This document shows, piece by piece, positions 15,387 through 24,600 of a stretch of 64,000 nucleotides of DNA. This DNA comes from Phycisphaerales bacterium. Its GTDB lineage: Bacteria > Planctomycetota > Phycisphaerae > Phycisphaerales > UBA1924. The translations under genes were made by a program, and so were the position numbers. The DNA is taken from the NCBI GenBank assembly GCA_029260555.1, contig JAJDCZ010000009.1, positions 1 through 64,000 on the forward strand. Reading direction: 5' to 3'. The notes under the pieces are model-generated. The model did not search any database and was not told where the DNA came from. It worked only from the letters and a program-made list of their open reading frames with translations. Each line of letters starts with the position of its first letter. The first letter of the stretch is position 1.

Positions 15387-16085
15387 TCAACGACGACGGC
15401 GTTGGATGCCAACGCACCCAGTCAATGCGATGAGAGCCAGAGTGCCGGGTGCTGGTACAGGAGGGGGAATATGTTGACGGAAGGTGATAGTGGCCATGTC
15501 GTTTACAAACTTGGACTCGGGGATCTTCCATGCGAGCCAGAAGTCTGCAACATCACCCGGTGCCATACCGGGAGGGCCTTCGAACCAGATCTGGGTCGGC
15601 ATGGTCGGCTTGTTCTGCGTGATATTCGGAAACCGACCAAGCAACTCGTTTGGCGGGAACGCACTCGTGAGCCCTTTAAAAGCCAGCCCGTTGAACTCGC
15701 CGAAGTTGTTGCCCAGACCCATACCGATTTCAAAGTGCATGCTCGCCCAGTGCTGATTGGTGTTGTTGGTGATGTCGATATCGGTTGCGACCATCTCTTC
15801 ACCGATTGACCCTGCACTGCGTGTTATCTTGATCTCCAACTCGATCCAGGCCCCGTTGTTATTCAATGTAGAAATGACATGTGTCAAGCCCATCCCCGCG
15901 AGACCTTGATGGAAGTTGGGATTAAAGGTTGCATCGGTTGCTGGATCGAAGTTGGGATCGCCGCTCACGCTGAGCACTTCCATGCCGATGATGTTTGCGT
16001 TGGCCTGCACAGCAACGACAGCTGTAGCTCCCATGGCAAGGGCTGTGAACCATTTGACGCTCGAGGTGCTATGTTTCTGATTCAT
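15387..16085 (-). CDS. Secreted protein with PEP-CTERM-like sorting signal
   Basis: This 232-residue protein has a signal peptide (KWFTALAMGATAVVAVQANA), a beta-rich body without a recognised domain, and a C-terminal tripartite signal: PVPAPGTLALI, a hydrophobic stretch ending VGI, and QRRRR. This is the PEP-CTERM plan with PAPGT in place of PEP, as often seen in Planctomycetes. Exosortase is expected to cut and anchor it at the surface; one is encoded 3.7 kb away. ATG 16085 was chosen because it starts directly before the signal peptide, with GAAAGG upstream. It has a long structured leader. Confidence 0.75.
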   Translation of the reverse strand: MNQKHSTSSVKWFTALAMGATAVVAVQANANIIGMEVLSVSGDPNFDPATDATFNPNFHQGLAGMGLTHVISTLNNNGAWIELEIKITRSAGSIGEEMVATDIDITNNTNQHWASMHFEIGMGLGNNFGEFNGLAFKGLTSAFPPNELLGRFPNITQNKPTMPTQIWFEGPPGMAPGDVADFWLAWKIPESKFVNDMATITFRQHIPPPVPAPGTLALIALTGCVGIQRRRR

Positions 16086-16507
16086 GATGGTGTGCCTTTC
16101 TCTTTCTGTATGTACCATCTGACCATCGCCCGGCTACATCGCCGGGCTCTCCAATAAAACACATAACACTTCTCCCCTGGAATCCCAGGTGCTCTTCTCT
16201 TGCTGCAACAGGATTGGACAGAAACCGTCTCTTCAGAATCGGTTGTCTCTCGATCTCCCAAGTCCGAACAGCCACTCAGGCTGATCGTGCCAGTAAGTTG
16301 TCGCACGAACTGCTTCCGGCACCGCCAAGTATTTGCAACTATTTCCTAAGAAACTTGCAAAATTCCGTATTTATTATTCGCAAAATATTAAATCATGAAC
16401 TGGCCTGCTTGCCGGTACGATCGACAGCCAATCCGGCGGATTATGGACCGATCAGTGCTCAATACAGGCTTTGTGATATTGGATGTTAATATCCGGTCTG
16501 AGCCAGA
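16086..16507 (-). promoter_or_regulatory. Long structured upstream region of the PEP-CTERM-like gene
   Basis: No gene is apparent in these 422 bases. Read on the minus strand, an AT-rich block (about 16330-16395) is followed by a likely leader with several hairpins, including GCCCGGC/GCCGGGC around a six-base loop (16128-16147) and a CCTGGGATTCCAGG hairpin near 16180-16195. No known riboswitch core was recognised. Confidence 0.4.
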
Positions 16508-17629
16508 TCACTTGTTGCCTGGTTTACTTAGAAGATCTGAGATTGAACTTTGTGAACAGCCTTGTGAATCTGCAGGATTCAGAGCACCCGCCTGTTCGTC
16601 TGCGTGGTAGCTTGAGCGGACAAGTGGGCCTGATTCGACGACTTTGAAGCCTCGGGCGAGGCCTTGCTCTTTAAACATGGCGAAGGTATCAGGGTGGACC
16701 CAGCGATCAATCGGCAGGTGGTTTCGTGTGGGCTGAAGGTACTGACCAATGGTAAGAATATCGCAGGGGTCGCTTGGTTTTGGACCTTTGTGGTCTGCGG
16801 TGAGTCTCATGACATCGTCGATGAGTGCGAGGACTTCGTCATCGTGTTCGCCGATGCCAACCATGATGCCGGTTTTTGCGATGCAGCCTTGCTCTTTGAC
16901 TCTTTTGAGCAGCTCGATGGAGCGGAGGTATTTGGCGCTGGGTCTGACAGCGGGATACATGCGCTGGACGCACTCAATGTTGTGATTGATGATGTCAGGC
17001 TTGGCATCAATAACCATTTGCAAAGATGCTGAATCACCCAGGAAATCGGGAATGAGGACCTCGATGGACAAATCAGGACAGGATTCTCGTGTGCGAATGA
17101 TGGTTTCAGCCCAGATTCCCGCACCGCCATCGGGGAGTTCGTCGCGATCAACCGAAGTGATGACGACATGCTTGAGGTTCATGAGGGCCAGTGAGCGAGC
17201 AACGCGTTTGGGTTCATCGCGATCGAGAGTTGCTGGTCGACCGGTTTTGACATTGCAAAAACCACAGGCTCGGGTGCAGGTGTCGCCGAGGATCATGATG
17301 GTGGCGACGCCTCTGGCCCAGCATTCACCCATGTTGGGGCAGTTTGCTTCTTCGCAGACGGTGTTCAGCGAGTGCGAATCCATGATTTTGCGAAGGTGTT
17401 GATAGCCTTGACCTCCGGGAACACGAGCCTTGAGCCATTTTGGTTTTCGTTTGGTTGAGAGGTGGTTTGCCTGATCTGATTTGTTATTCAGGACCATGGA
17501 AGCAAGGCTGACAGCGGGTTTTTCGATTCGGCGCATGGGATCGCCACCAGCAGGTCTGGGATGCCTGGCGATGGTCCGCGCATAAGCTGCGGAGGAGATG
17601 GGTCGATTTGTTCCATTTTCGTCAGGCAT
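16508..17629 (-). CDS. lipA: Lipoyl synthase LipA
   Basis: The 373-residue enzyme shows both iron-sulfur motifs of LipA: CEEANCPNMGEC (Cys 92, 97, 103) for the auxiliary cluster and CTRACGFC (Cys 118, 122, 125) for the radical-SAM cluster, plus GPLVRSSYHA near the C terminus. It inserts two sulfur atoms into the octanoyl group on lipoate-dependent proteins such as GcvH and pyruvate dehydrogenase E2. The N terminus is about 40 residues longer than usual; ATG at 17536 (MRRIEKPAV) is an alternative start. A TAAACT box seven bases before the ATG would give a leaderless mRNA for the long form. No lipB is next to it. Confidence 0.93.
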   Translation of the reverse strand: MPDENGTNRPISSAAYARTIARHPRPAGGDPMRRIEKPAVSLASMVLNNKSDQANHLSTKRKPKWLKARVPGGQGYQHLRKIMDSHSLNTVCEEANCPNMGECWARGVATIMILGDTCTRACGFCNVKTGRPATLDRDEPKRVARSLALMNLKHVVITSVDRDELPDGGAGIWAETIIRTRESCPDLSIEVLIPDFLGDSASLQMVIDAKPDIINHNIECVQRMYPAVRPSAKYLRSIELLKRVKEQGCIAKTGIMVGIGEHDDEVLALIDDVMRLTADHKGPKPSDPCDILTIGQYLQPTRNHLPIDRWVHPDTFAMFKEQGLARGFKVVESGPLVRSSYHADEQAGALNPADSQGCSQSSISDLLSKPGNK

Positions 17630-17974
17630 TGGTGTAAGTTTAGCCTTATATAGGTAGGATCATCGGCGAACTGGGGGTGAAATTGGTCGTAAAAGTGCAA
17701 AAGTGCGTTTTGTTGAGCTGAGAAGTCAAACTATCGGCCCAACATTTGTCAACATAGGAAAGCTTGTTTAACACAAGTGCCTGAAACGGTCGATTACCGG
17801 GTTGAGAGCAGCCTTGATTGGTGCCTTCAGATGCATGTTTGACTGCACTGAAGCTGGTGCTACCGTGATCGCCACAGGCATTCTTGTGGCATCCACGATA
17901 TGCTCTGGATGAAAGCATCCCGGATTCATCTGGGAAGGCGGGTTTTGTGAGGGAAGTGCAAGGAGTTATCCGCA
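17630..17974. promoter_or_regulatory. Divergent spacer between lipA and the polysaccharide export gene
   Basis: These 345 bases hold no clear gene. On the minus side TAAACT (17642-17637) may be the lipA -10 box. On the plus side TTGTCA (17746-17751) with TTTAAC (17767-17772) is a possible promoter, overlapped by the hairpin CTTGT-TTAAC-ACAAG (17763-17777). Further inverted repeats CTTCAG/CTGAAG (17825-17853) and GCCAC/GTGGC (17871-17890) lie in what would be the leader. Confidence 0.35.
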
Positions 17975-19555
17975 ATGCAGCAGTTGTTGAAGAGGCCGAT
18001 GGACAGACAATCCGTGAACGGCAGAAGTATTTTTTCTGCATCGTCAGGCCGATGCATGGCGCTTGGTGCGAGCGTGCTGCTTGCGCTCTTGAGTACAGGT
18101 TGTGAAGTTGATTCGTTTATGGATCCAACGGTGATAGGCCGCTGGGAGCAGACCCCCACTGCAGTGCCGATTCTGGATCGGATCGCGAGCCTGGAAGGCG
18201 ATGCGGATGATGTGATTTTGACATCAGAGGTCAGTGCTGATGATCTGATTCCAGAGATCATTGCATATCGCATCAGCCAGGGCGATGAACTCGAGTTGAT
18301 CACCTTTGATCTACCGAGCCTTGGAACAGCGACACCTTATCGCCGAACTGTTGGACCGCAAGGCACAATCGAACTGCCTCAGCTGGGACCGATCGTGGTT
18401 TCAGGATTAACTGTTGAGGAAGCCCAACAAGCGATCAGCAACACGATTGTCCAGAAGGGACTCATGCAGTCCAACCCGCTGATAAGTGTGGAAGCGGTTG
18501 GTCAGCGCGAGCAGCTTTTTCATGTGATGGGTGCGGTGCGCGGGCCGGGTGCGTATCAGATTCCTGAGCCGAACTATCGTCTGCTTGAAGCGCTCACAGC
18601 TGCGGGCGGTTTTGACGAGACGATAGAAGAAGTTCTGGTGATTCGTCAGGTGCCTTTGACAGACTCAGCAGCAGGTATACCTGTTTCGCTACCCTTCACA
18701 CCCAGTCAATCTGAACCAGCCCAGAGCGGCGAGGATTTGATCGACCTGATCGATGAACTTGCTGGACCCGAGGCTGAGAACGCAGACCCCAGCCCGTCAA
18801 TGATGGGGCGAAACAGGACGGATGTGTATCGGCCGGTTATAAACCTGACCAACTCGGATGATGATCGTCAGCCTGCGATTGATCTGGTTGAAGCACCGCC
18901 TCAGACACCTTCAAGTGTTGTTGAGGGAGCTGGTTTTGAGGAATCGCTTGATCAGCCAACTTCGTGGGTGTTTCTCAATGGTCAGTGGGTACCGATTTCT
19001 CAGGGTTCTTCAGGTGAGAGGTCTGTCTCAGCAACGGGTGAAATATCCGCGGGCAGCAGAAAGCTGTTTACGCAGCGGATTATTTCAGTTCCTGTCAGGC
19101 CATTGATTGCAGGGGATCCCAAGTACAACATTGTGATTCGACCCAGTGATTTGATCCGTGTGCCTCAGCCACCAACTGGGAACATTTATCTGGCGGGTCA
19201 GGTTGCTCGCCCTGGTGTGTATTCGCTGGCTCAGGGTTTGACGCTGATGCGTGCGGTGGATGCTGCAGGGGGATTGTCTGCGATCGGGATTCCCGAGCGC
19301 GTCGATCTGACGCGTGAGCTTTATCACGGCAGGCAGGCGACGATTCGCCTGGATCTACGAGCGATTAACGAGCAGACTCAACCTGACATATATCTGAAGC
19401 CAAACGATCGAATCAATATTGGGACCAATGTCTGGGCATTGCCACTTGCTGTGATCCGCAATGGCTTTCGGATGAGTTATGGCTTTGGATTCCTGCTTGA
19501 CAGGAACTTTGGCGCAGATGTGTTTGGACCTCCGCCTTCAAGTATCTTCAGGTGA
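17975..19555 (+). CDS. Polysaccharide export lipoprotein with SLBB domains (Wza-like)
   Basis: The 526-residue product has a lipoprotein signal ending LLALLSTGC (Cys near 43), a polysaccharide-export domain (YRISQGDELELITFDLP, GPQGTIELPQLGPIVVSGLT, VEEAQQAI), and two SLBB-like domains (FHVMGAVRGPGAYQIPEPNY and GNIYLAGQVARPGVYSLAQG). Wza-type proteins form the outer-membrane channel for polymer export. An Asp/Pro/Ser-rich insert of about 130 residues separates the two SLBB parts. AAGGAG is placed before the ATG. It opens the exosortase/polysaccharide locus and is the likely partner of the Wzc-like protein at 26352. Confidence 0.88.
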   Translation: MQQLLKRPMDRQSVNGRSIFSASSGRCMALGASVLLALLSTGCEVDSFMDPTVIGRWEQTPTAVPILDRIASLEGDADDVILTSEVSADDLIPEIIAYRISQGDELELITFDLPSLGTATPYRRTVGPQGTIELPQLGPIVVSGLTVEEAQQAISNTIVQKGLMQSNPLISVEAVGQREQLFHVMGAVRGPGAYQIPEPNYRLLEALTAAGGFDETIEEVLVIRQVPLTDSAAGIPVSLPFTPSQSEPAQSGEDLIDLIDELAGPEAENADPSPSMMGRNRTDVYRPVINLTNSDDDRQPAIDLVEAPPQTPSSVVEGAGFEESLDQPTSWVFLNGQWVPISQGSSGERSVSATGEISAGSRKLFTQRIISVPVRPLIAGDPKYNIVIRPSDLIRVPQPPTGNIYLAGQVARPGVYSLAQGLTLMRAVDAAGGLSAIGIPERVDLTRELYHGRQATIRLDLRAINEQTQPDIYLKPNDRINIGTNVWALPLAVIRNGFRMSYGFGFLLDRNFGADVFGPPPSSIFR

Positions 19556-19557
19556 TC

Positions 19558-19586
19558 TATGGCTTAGGATTCCTGTTTGGCAGGAA
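19558..19586 (+). repeat. Degenerate copy of the end of the upstream gene
   Basis: The 29 bases starting TATGGCTTAGGATTCCTG match 26 of 29 bases at 19478-19506 inside the export gene, 80 bases upstream. The copy starts three bases after that gene's stop, so it looks like a decayed short tandem duplication of its 3' end. Confidence 0.65.
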
Positions 19587-19735
19587 ATGTAAAATGATGT
19601 GTTGGGAGCTGTGCCTCCGAATTTCGACTAGATGAGTCTGGCAGCAGGTTATCACGAACCCAGACAAGGGTGAGGCGTAGATGTGAGTTGGGCCTGTCTA
19701 CAGGCTGAGGAAGGACCAATTGTGAGAGTTCGTTC

Positions 19736-20680
19736 GTGAAGACTACCGGAGCCAGTCAGGCTACATCACCCGCGGGGGGTGTGGTTGATGATGCGCTAGG
19801 GCGGCTTTTATGCCCGCGCGGACTGGTGATGGCTGGTATTCTGACCAGTGCGATCGGGTTTTTGTTTCACACATGGCTTTACAAACAACATCTCTGGAGT
19901 TGGACCAAGCCTGCGGATTGGGGACATGCCTATTTCATTCCACTGATTAGTCTGTACATGATTTACCAGCACCGGGATGAGCTTCGCAAGGTCAAGCCTG
20001 AGGTGTACTGGCCCGGGATTGCACCACTTTTGACGGGGGTGATGAGCTACTTTATCTTCAGCGTGGGCGCCATGGGCAACCACATGTTCCAGGGGTTTTC
20101 ACTGATATTGACGATCTTTGGGGTGGTTTTGCTTCTGGCTGGGCCTGGAGTGATGAGGCATGTGTTTGTGCCGATCGCATATCTGGTGTTTGCGATCACG
20201 ATCTCTGAGAAGATCATGCTCCTGATCACCTTTCCGCTTCAACTCGTCGCATCGCAAGGAGCCTGGGTGCTGTTGAATGTGGTGGGATTGCCGTTTGGTT
20301 TTAGTGCGGATGTTGCAGGGAACACACTCAGCGTGATCAGCTCACAAGGCGAAGTGCATCCCTTGAATGTGGCTGAGGCGTGCTCGGGGATGCGTATGGT
20401 GATTGCGTTTGTAGCCCTAGCAGGGGCGGTGGCGTTGATCGCATGCCGACAATGGTGGCAGCGAGTGTCGCTATTGATGCTCTCGGTGCCTGTGGCGTTG
20501 CTGATGAACATCATCCGAGTCACAGTGCTGGGCGTGCTCGTACTGATTGACCCGAATCTCACTGCAGGCAATGCACATACTGCAATCGGAACGCTGCTTT
20601 TGATACCAGCATTGGGTCTTTTCATGCTGGTGATCTGGCTATTGAACAATCTGGTTTCAGATCCTGAGGTTTCCACATGA
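19736..20680 (+). CDS. Exosortase
   Basis: A 314-residue multi-pass membrane protein. The exosortase triad is visible: Cys216 in AEACSGMRMVIAF, Arg261 in MNIIRVTVLGVL, and His281 in GNAHTAIGTLL, in the expected order and membrane setting. Exosortases act as transpeptidase-like sorting enzymes on PEP-CTERM tails at the outer face of the inner membrane and usually lie in exopolysaccharide loci, as here. The start is GTG at 19736, which overlaps the stop of a possible five-codon frame (GTG 19722) that has GAGGAAGG upstream. Its stop overlaps the next gene by four bases. Confidence 0.92.
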   Translation: MKTTGASQATSPAGGVVDDALGRLLCPRGLVMAGILTSAIGFLFHTWLYKQHLWSWTKPADWGHAYFIPLISLYMIYQHRDELRKVKPEVYWPGIAPLLTGVMSYFIFSVGAMGNHMFQGFSLILTIFGVVLLLAGPGVMRHVFVPIAYLVFAITISEKIMLLITFPLQLVASQGAWVLLNVVGLPFGFSADVAGNTLSVISSQGEVHPLNVAEACSGMRMVIAFVALAGAVALIACRQWWQRVSLLMLSVPVALLMNIIRVTVLGVLVLIDPNLTAGNAHTAIGTLLLIPALGLFMLVIWLLNNLVSDPEVST

Positions 20681-21564
20681 AGGCTCTGAGCAGCATAAAA
20701 AACCTGCTGGACAAGATCGGAGGCCCGGCGTTTGTTCTGGCCCTGGTGGTGCTGGTGGGTTCTGCTCTGGGTATGCAAAGTGCGATTCGAGCCTATGGCC
20801 TGCATCTCAAGAAGTTGCCGATCTACGCGAAAGGCGGCCGAACACTCCTGGCGTTACCGAATGAAACCGAGTCGTGGAAGCAGTATGGCCCGGATCGTAT
20901 TGAATCTGCCGAGGTTGAAGAGACACTGGGTACAAAGAACTATGTATCACGGACCTATGTTCAAAAAGTGAGTGATGTAAACGCCAAGCCTCTGGCGATG
21001 GAGTTTCATGCTGCGTATTACACGGGGATGATCGATACGGTGCCTCATGTTCCGGATCGATGCTTTGTGGGTGGTGGCTGGGAGTTGGGTTCGAGTCCGA
21101 CGAATGTGCCGTTGCCTTTGGACCGTACCCGGTGGACACTTGACAAGAAAGCCTCTGAGGAATTGGCGAGCCAGGTTTACCGGACAAGGTTGTCCAATGA
21201 ATATGGAAGCAGGCCTGGAGTCCGAGTGAGGCTGCCGTTTGATCCGCAGAACATCAAGATCAGGGTGACGAGTTTTTTAACCCCTGAAGGCGGGGAGCTT
21301 TTCGCAGGATATTTCTTTGTTGCCAACGGCGGAGCTGTCGCCAGCCCTGAGGGGGTTCGCCTTTTGGCATATGACCTGAAGAGCAGCTACGCGTACTATC
21401 TGAAGATACAGGTAACGAGCGCTCGTGTGGGTTCCAATGAAGAACTCGCAAAGATGGCTGCATCACTTCTCGATGAGCTTCTGGGCGAGATTATGCTTTG
21501 TGTTCCAGATTGGGTTCGTGTTGAGCAGGGGTCATACCCCCCACCGACAAAGGGCAAGTTGTAG
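20677..21564 (+). CDS. EpsI-like exosortase-associated protein
   Basis: The 295-residue protein has one N-terminal membrane segment (residues about 17-36, AFVLALVVLVGSALGM) and an external domain with HVPDRCFVGGGW at 124-135, which matches the H-x-P-x-x-C-x-x-G-x-G-W signature of EpsI-type partners of exosortase. In many systems this domain is fused to exosortase; here it is separate and overlaps the exosortase gene by four bases (ATGA). Its biochemical role is unknown in the family. Confidence 0.82.
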   Translation: MKALSSIKNLLDKIGGPAFVLALVVLVGSALGMQSAIRAYGLHLKKLPIYAKGGRTLLALPNETESWKQYGPDRIESAEVEETLGTKNYVSRTYVQKVSDVNAKPLAMEFHAAYYTGMIDTVPHVPDRCFVGGGWELGSSPTNVPLPLDRTRWTLDKKASEELASQVYRTRLSNEYGSRPGVRVRLPFDPQNIKIRVTSFLTPEGGELFAGYFFVANGGAVASPEGVRLLAYDLKSSYAYYLKIQVTSARVGSNEELAKMAASLLDELLGEIMLCVPDWVRVEQGSYPPPTKGKL

Positions 21565-21659
21565 ATTGAGCAATGAATTGAATCACCTGCAGCAGGCAGG
21601 GCGTGTGGATGAGCCACAGCTTGCTGCGTGCTCGCTGATGATTGAAAGGGCGTTGAAAG

Positions 21660-24600
21660 ATGGCATCTCGGATTAAAGTTAAGACACTGGTCGGCCTGAT
21701 TCTCGGGATCATCATTGTCATGGGCGGCGTGGTTGGGGCAACCCTGTATGTGATGAACAAGAGTGGAGAGGATTACGAGAAGAAGGGCGATGCATTCGCT
21801 GCTGTAGGGGACTGGGAAGAGGCAGCGCGGATGTATGGGCAGGCAGTCGGCCACGACAAGATGAACCTGGTCTGGCTTGAGAAGTGGCGTGATGCCAAGC
21901 TTCAGTTCACATTTGAAACTCAGACCGAATACGACAATGCATACCAGGAGTATGTGAGCATCCTGAGCCAGATTGCAACGAGTGCACCTCAGAATGTGGA
22001 GTTTCAGCATGACATCCTGTCAAATCTGGAGTTTCGGCTTAAGGTTTTGCCGTTCAGACGCGACCGGTGGGAGCAACTGATTACTGAAACCGAGAGTTCA
22101 TTGCGTACTTTTGAAGACTCTGAGATGGGTGAAAATGCGTGGCATTCTCTCAAACGATATCGCGGTATGGCTTTGGTCCGGTTCATGATTCATGACCTGC
22201 CGATGGAAAGGGACCAGGTGCAGCTTGCCCGGCAGGATCTGGAAGATGCACTTGCAGTACGCCCTGAAGATGCAGATGTTGCGGTTGCACTGGCTCAATG
22301 GCACACAATCAAAGCAATGGATCTGGAAGAACAGCTTGACTCTGAGGGTGCCAAAGTTGACCGTGATGAAGCTCTTAGAATTCTTGGCGAATTCCATGCT
22401 GCAAATCCCAATGATGTCATCAGTCAGGTCATGCTCTTTGAGATCAGCATGGATAGTGCTGTCCTGAGAATTGACCCCACTATGGCAGTTTTAGAGCGTT
22501 TGAAACAAAACAAGAGAATTGTTGAGGGTCTCAAGCCCAAGCTGAGGGAACTGATGGCATCCATCAGTAAAATCCCGCCAGCGGATCTAACAATTGATGG
22601 CGTGAATCGTCTATACAGTTCAGCCCGCCGAGTTGACAATGACTACGCCAGTGAGCAAGCCAGAGAACTCTGTCGCAAGGTGCTTGATGAAAAGCCTGCG
22701 GACATTTTCTTTCTGAACTTTCTGGGTTCGCTACTGAACGATTCGGGCAACTATGAGGAAGCGGAGGATGTGTATGGACGCATCAGATCTCTTGAGATTC
22801 CATCTTTGAGCTTTGAGGGCCTCATCCTATTTGGCCTCAAGACTGATGCGATTTACTCTCAGGCGAGATCCGTGATCGGGCAATACAGCTCATCTGATGA
22901 TGATTCCACGAAGCAGAAGCTTCTGGATCGCCTTAAGAGTTATCTGGTTGAAATGACTGAAAAGCTTCCAGAGCGTGATCCTCGTCTTTTGATAACCGAA
23001 GCACGGATTAAGCTCATGGAGAATGAGCGTGGCGCTGCAATGCGGCTTTTAACCGAATACAACGAGTTGACCAAAGACAGTGATTTGGAAGCGGTGCTTT
23101 TGTTGGGTCGGGTGGCTCGCGAGATGAACCAGCCAGGCACAGCCATTGAGCAGTTCCGCAAATTGGCACAGGCGCTTCCAAATAATGTGATTGTGCTTGA
23201 ATCACTGGCTGATCTTGAACATGAAATGAAAAATACGCTGCAGGCGATCAGCCTTTACGAGGCACTTGTTCTGCTTGAGCCTGAGAACGAGCGATATAAT
23301 GAAAGACTCGCATTTCTTAGAGCCATCACAGGGCAGGGAAAAGCAAAGGATCCTGTAGAGCAGATCTTGATCGAAGCACAAAGGATCTCTACGGGCATCG
23401 AAGGCGGTCTTCCAGACCAGACCGGCGCAATAGAACACCTGAAGGCGTCACTTGAATCAGCAGGACACTCTGCTCGTATTTATGACCTGCTTGTTCGTCT
23501 TGAATACAGCCAGAATCCTGCGGAAGCACGCAATCTGCTGGCTGAGGGATTAAAACATTCACCTGATGACGAGATTCTTTTATCGCTGCAGCGCAGACTG
23601 GTCAGCGATGATCCGGTCGATGCAATGCTTGCAACAATCGACGAAAGCCCCATTCCTGAGATGGAAAAGTTGATGAACAAGTATGCAGTGTTGCAAAACG
23701 CTGATCGTGAAGAGGATGCAAAGGCATTGCTGGGGCGAGCGATCGAGATTGATCCTGAGGAGCCTCGCGTGCTTGAGCTTCGTTTTCAGGATTTGCTTCG
23801 TGATGACAAGATCGACGAAGCCAAGGCACTTGCAAATCGAGCTGCCGAGCTTGATGTGGACCAGGCAGATGGCTTGACTTTTTTGGCTCGAATTGAAATT
23901 GCAAACGAAGAATATGAAAAAGCGATGGAGACTCTCCAGCTTGCTACCCGCCAGGGAACTGTTAATGCTCAGACATGGCGACTGCTAGGCTCGCTTCAGG
24001 TCAACCGGGGATATCCGGCAGACGCGATTGCATCGTTCCGTAAATCACTCGAAATTAAACCTGATGACCTGCGAACCATCGTTACTTATGTTGATGCGCT
24101 CGTGAGCATGAACCGAATGGATGAAGCGTTGGCGATCGCAAGGGGTTCTCAGCAGTATGGACGGAACAGTCGGGGGTTCATGTTCCGCTGGCTTGATCTT
24201 GAGGCGAACTATGGCGATAAGCAACTGGCATTGTCGCTGCGAAAGTCAATGTATGAACGCAGTCCCAGTGATAGCGAAAACCGTATCTCGCTTATATCAC
24301 TGCTGATTAACCTTCGACAGTTTAAAGAAGCAGGCGAGCATATCGATGCCATGCGAGCAGATAATGACTCGCTACAACTGGTGATGCTGGATGCTCAAAG
24401 GCATGCCGACCGGGGTGGGTTGGGTGATGCCAGGAGCATCTTCCTTGAATACATCACCAAGCTGGATCGAGATACCATGACGGTTGATCCTTACATCGCA
24501 TTTGGGCGATTCATGATCGATCGAGGTGAAAGCAGTAACAACGATGATGCTGTCAAAACGGGTCTTTCTGCATTGATCCAGGCGGTCCAGTATCAGGATG

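Noticed and set aside
16082-16306. 74-residue reading frame upstream of the PEP-CTERM-like gene.
   Set aside because: It overlaps that gene's start and the hairpin leader, has no ribosome site and no recognisable sequence.
16086-17974. Cyclic-di-GMP riboswitch controlling the PEP-CTERM-like or export gene.
   Set aside because: The two spacers contain hairpins but not the conserved core bases or tetraloop/receptor of the known classes.
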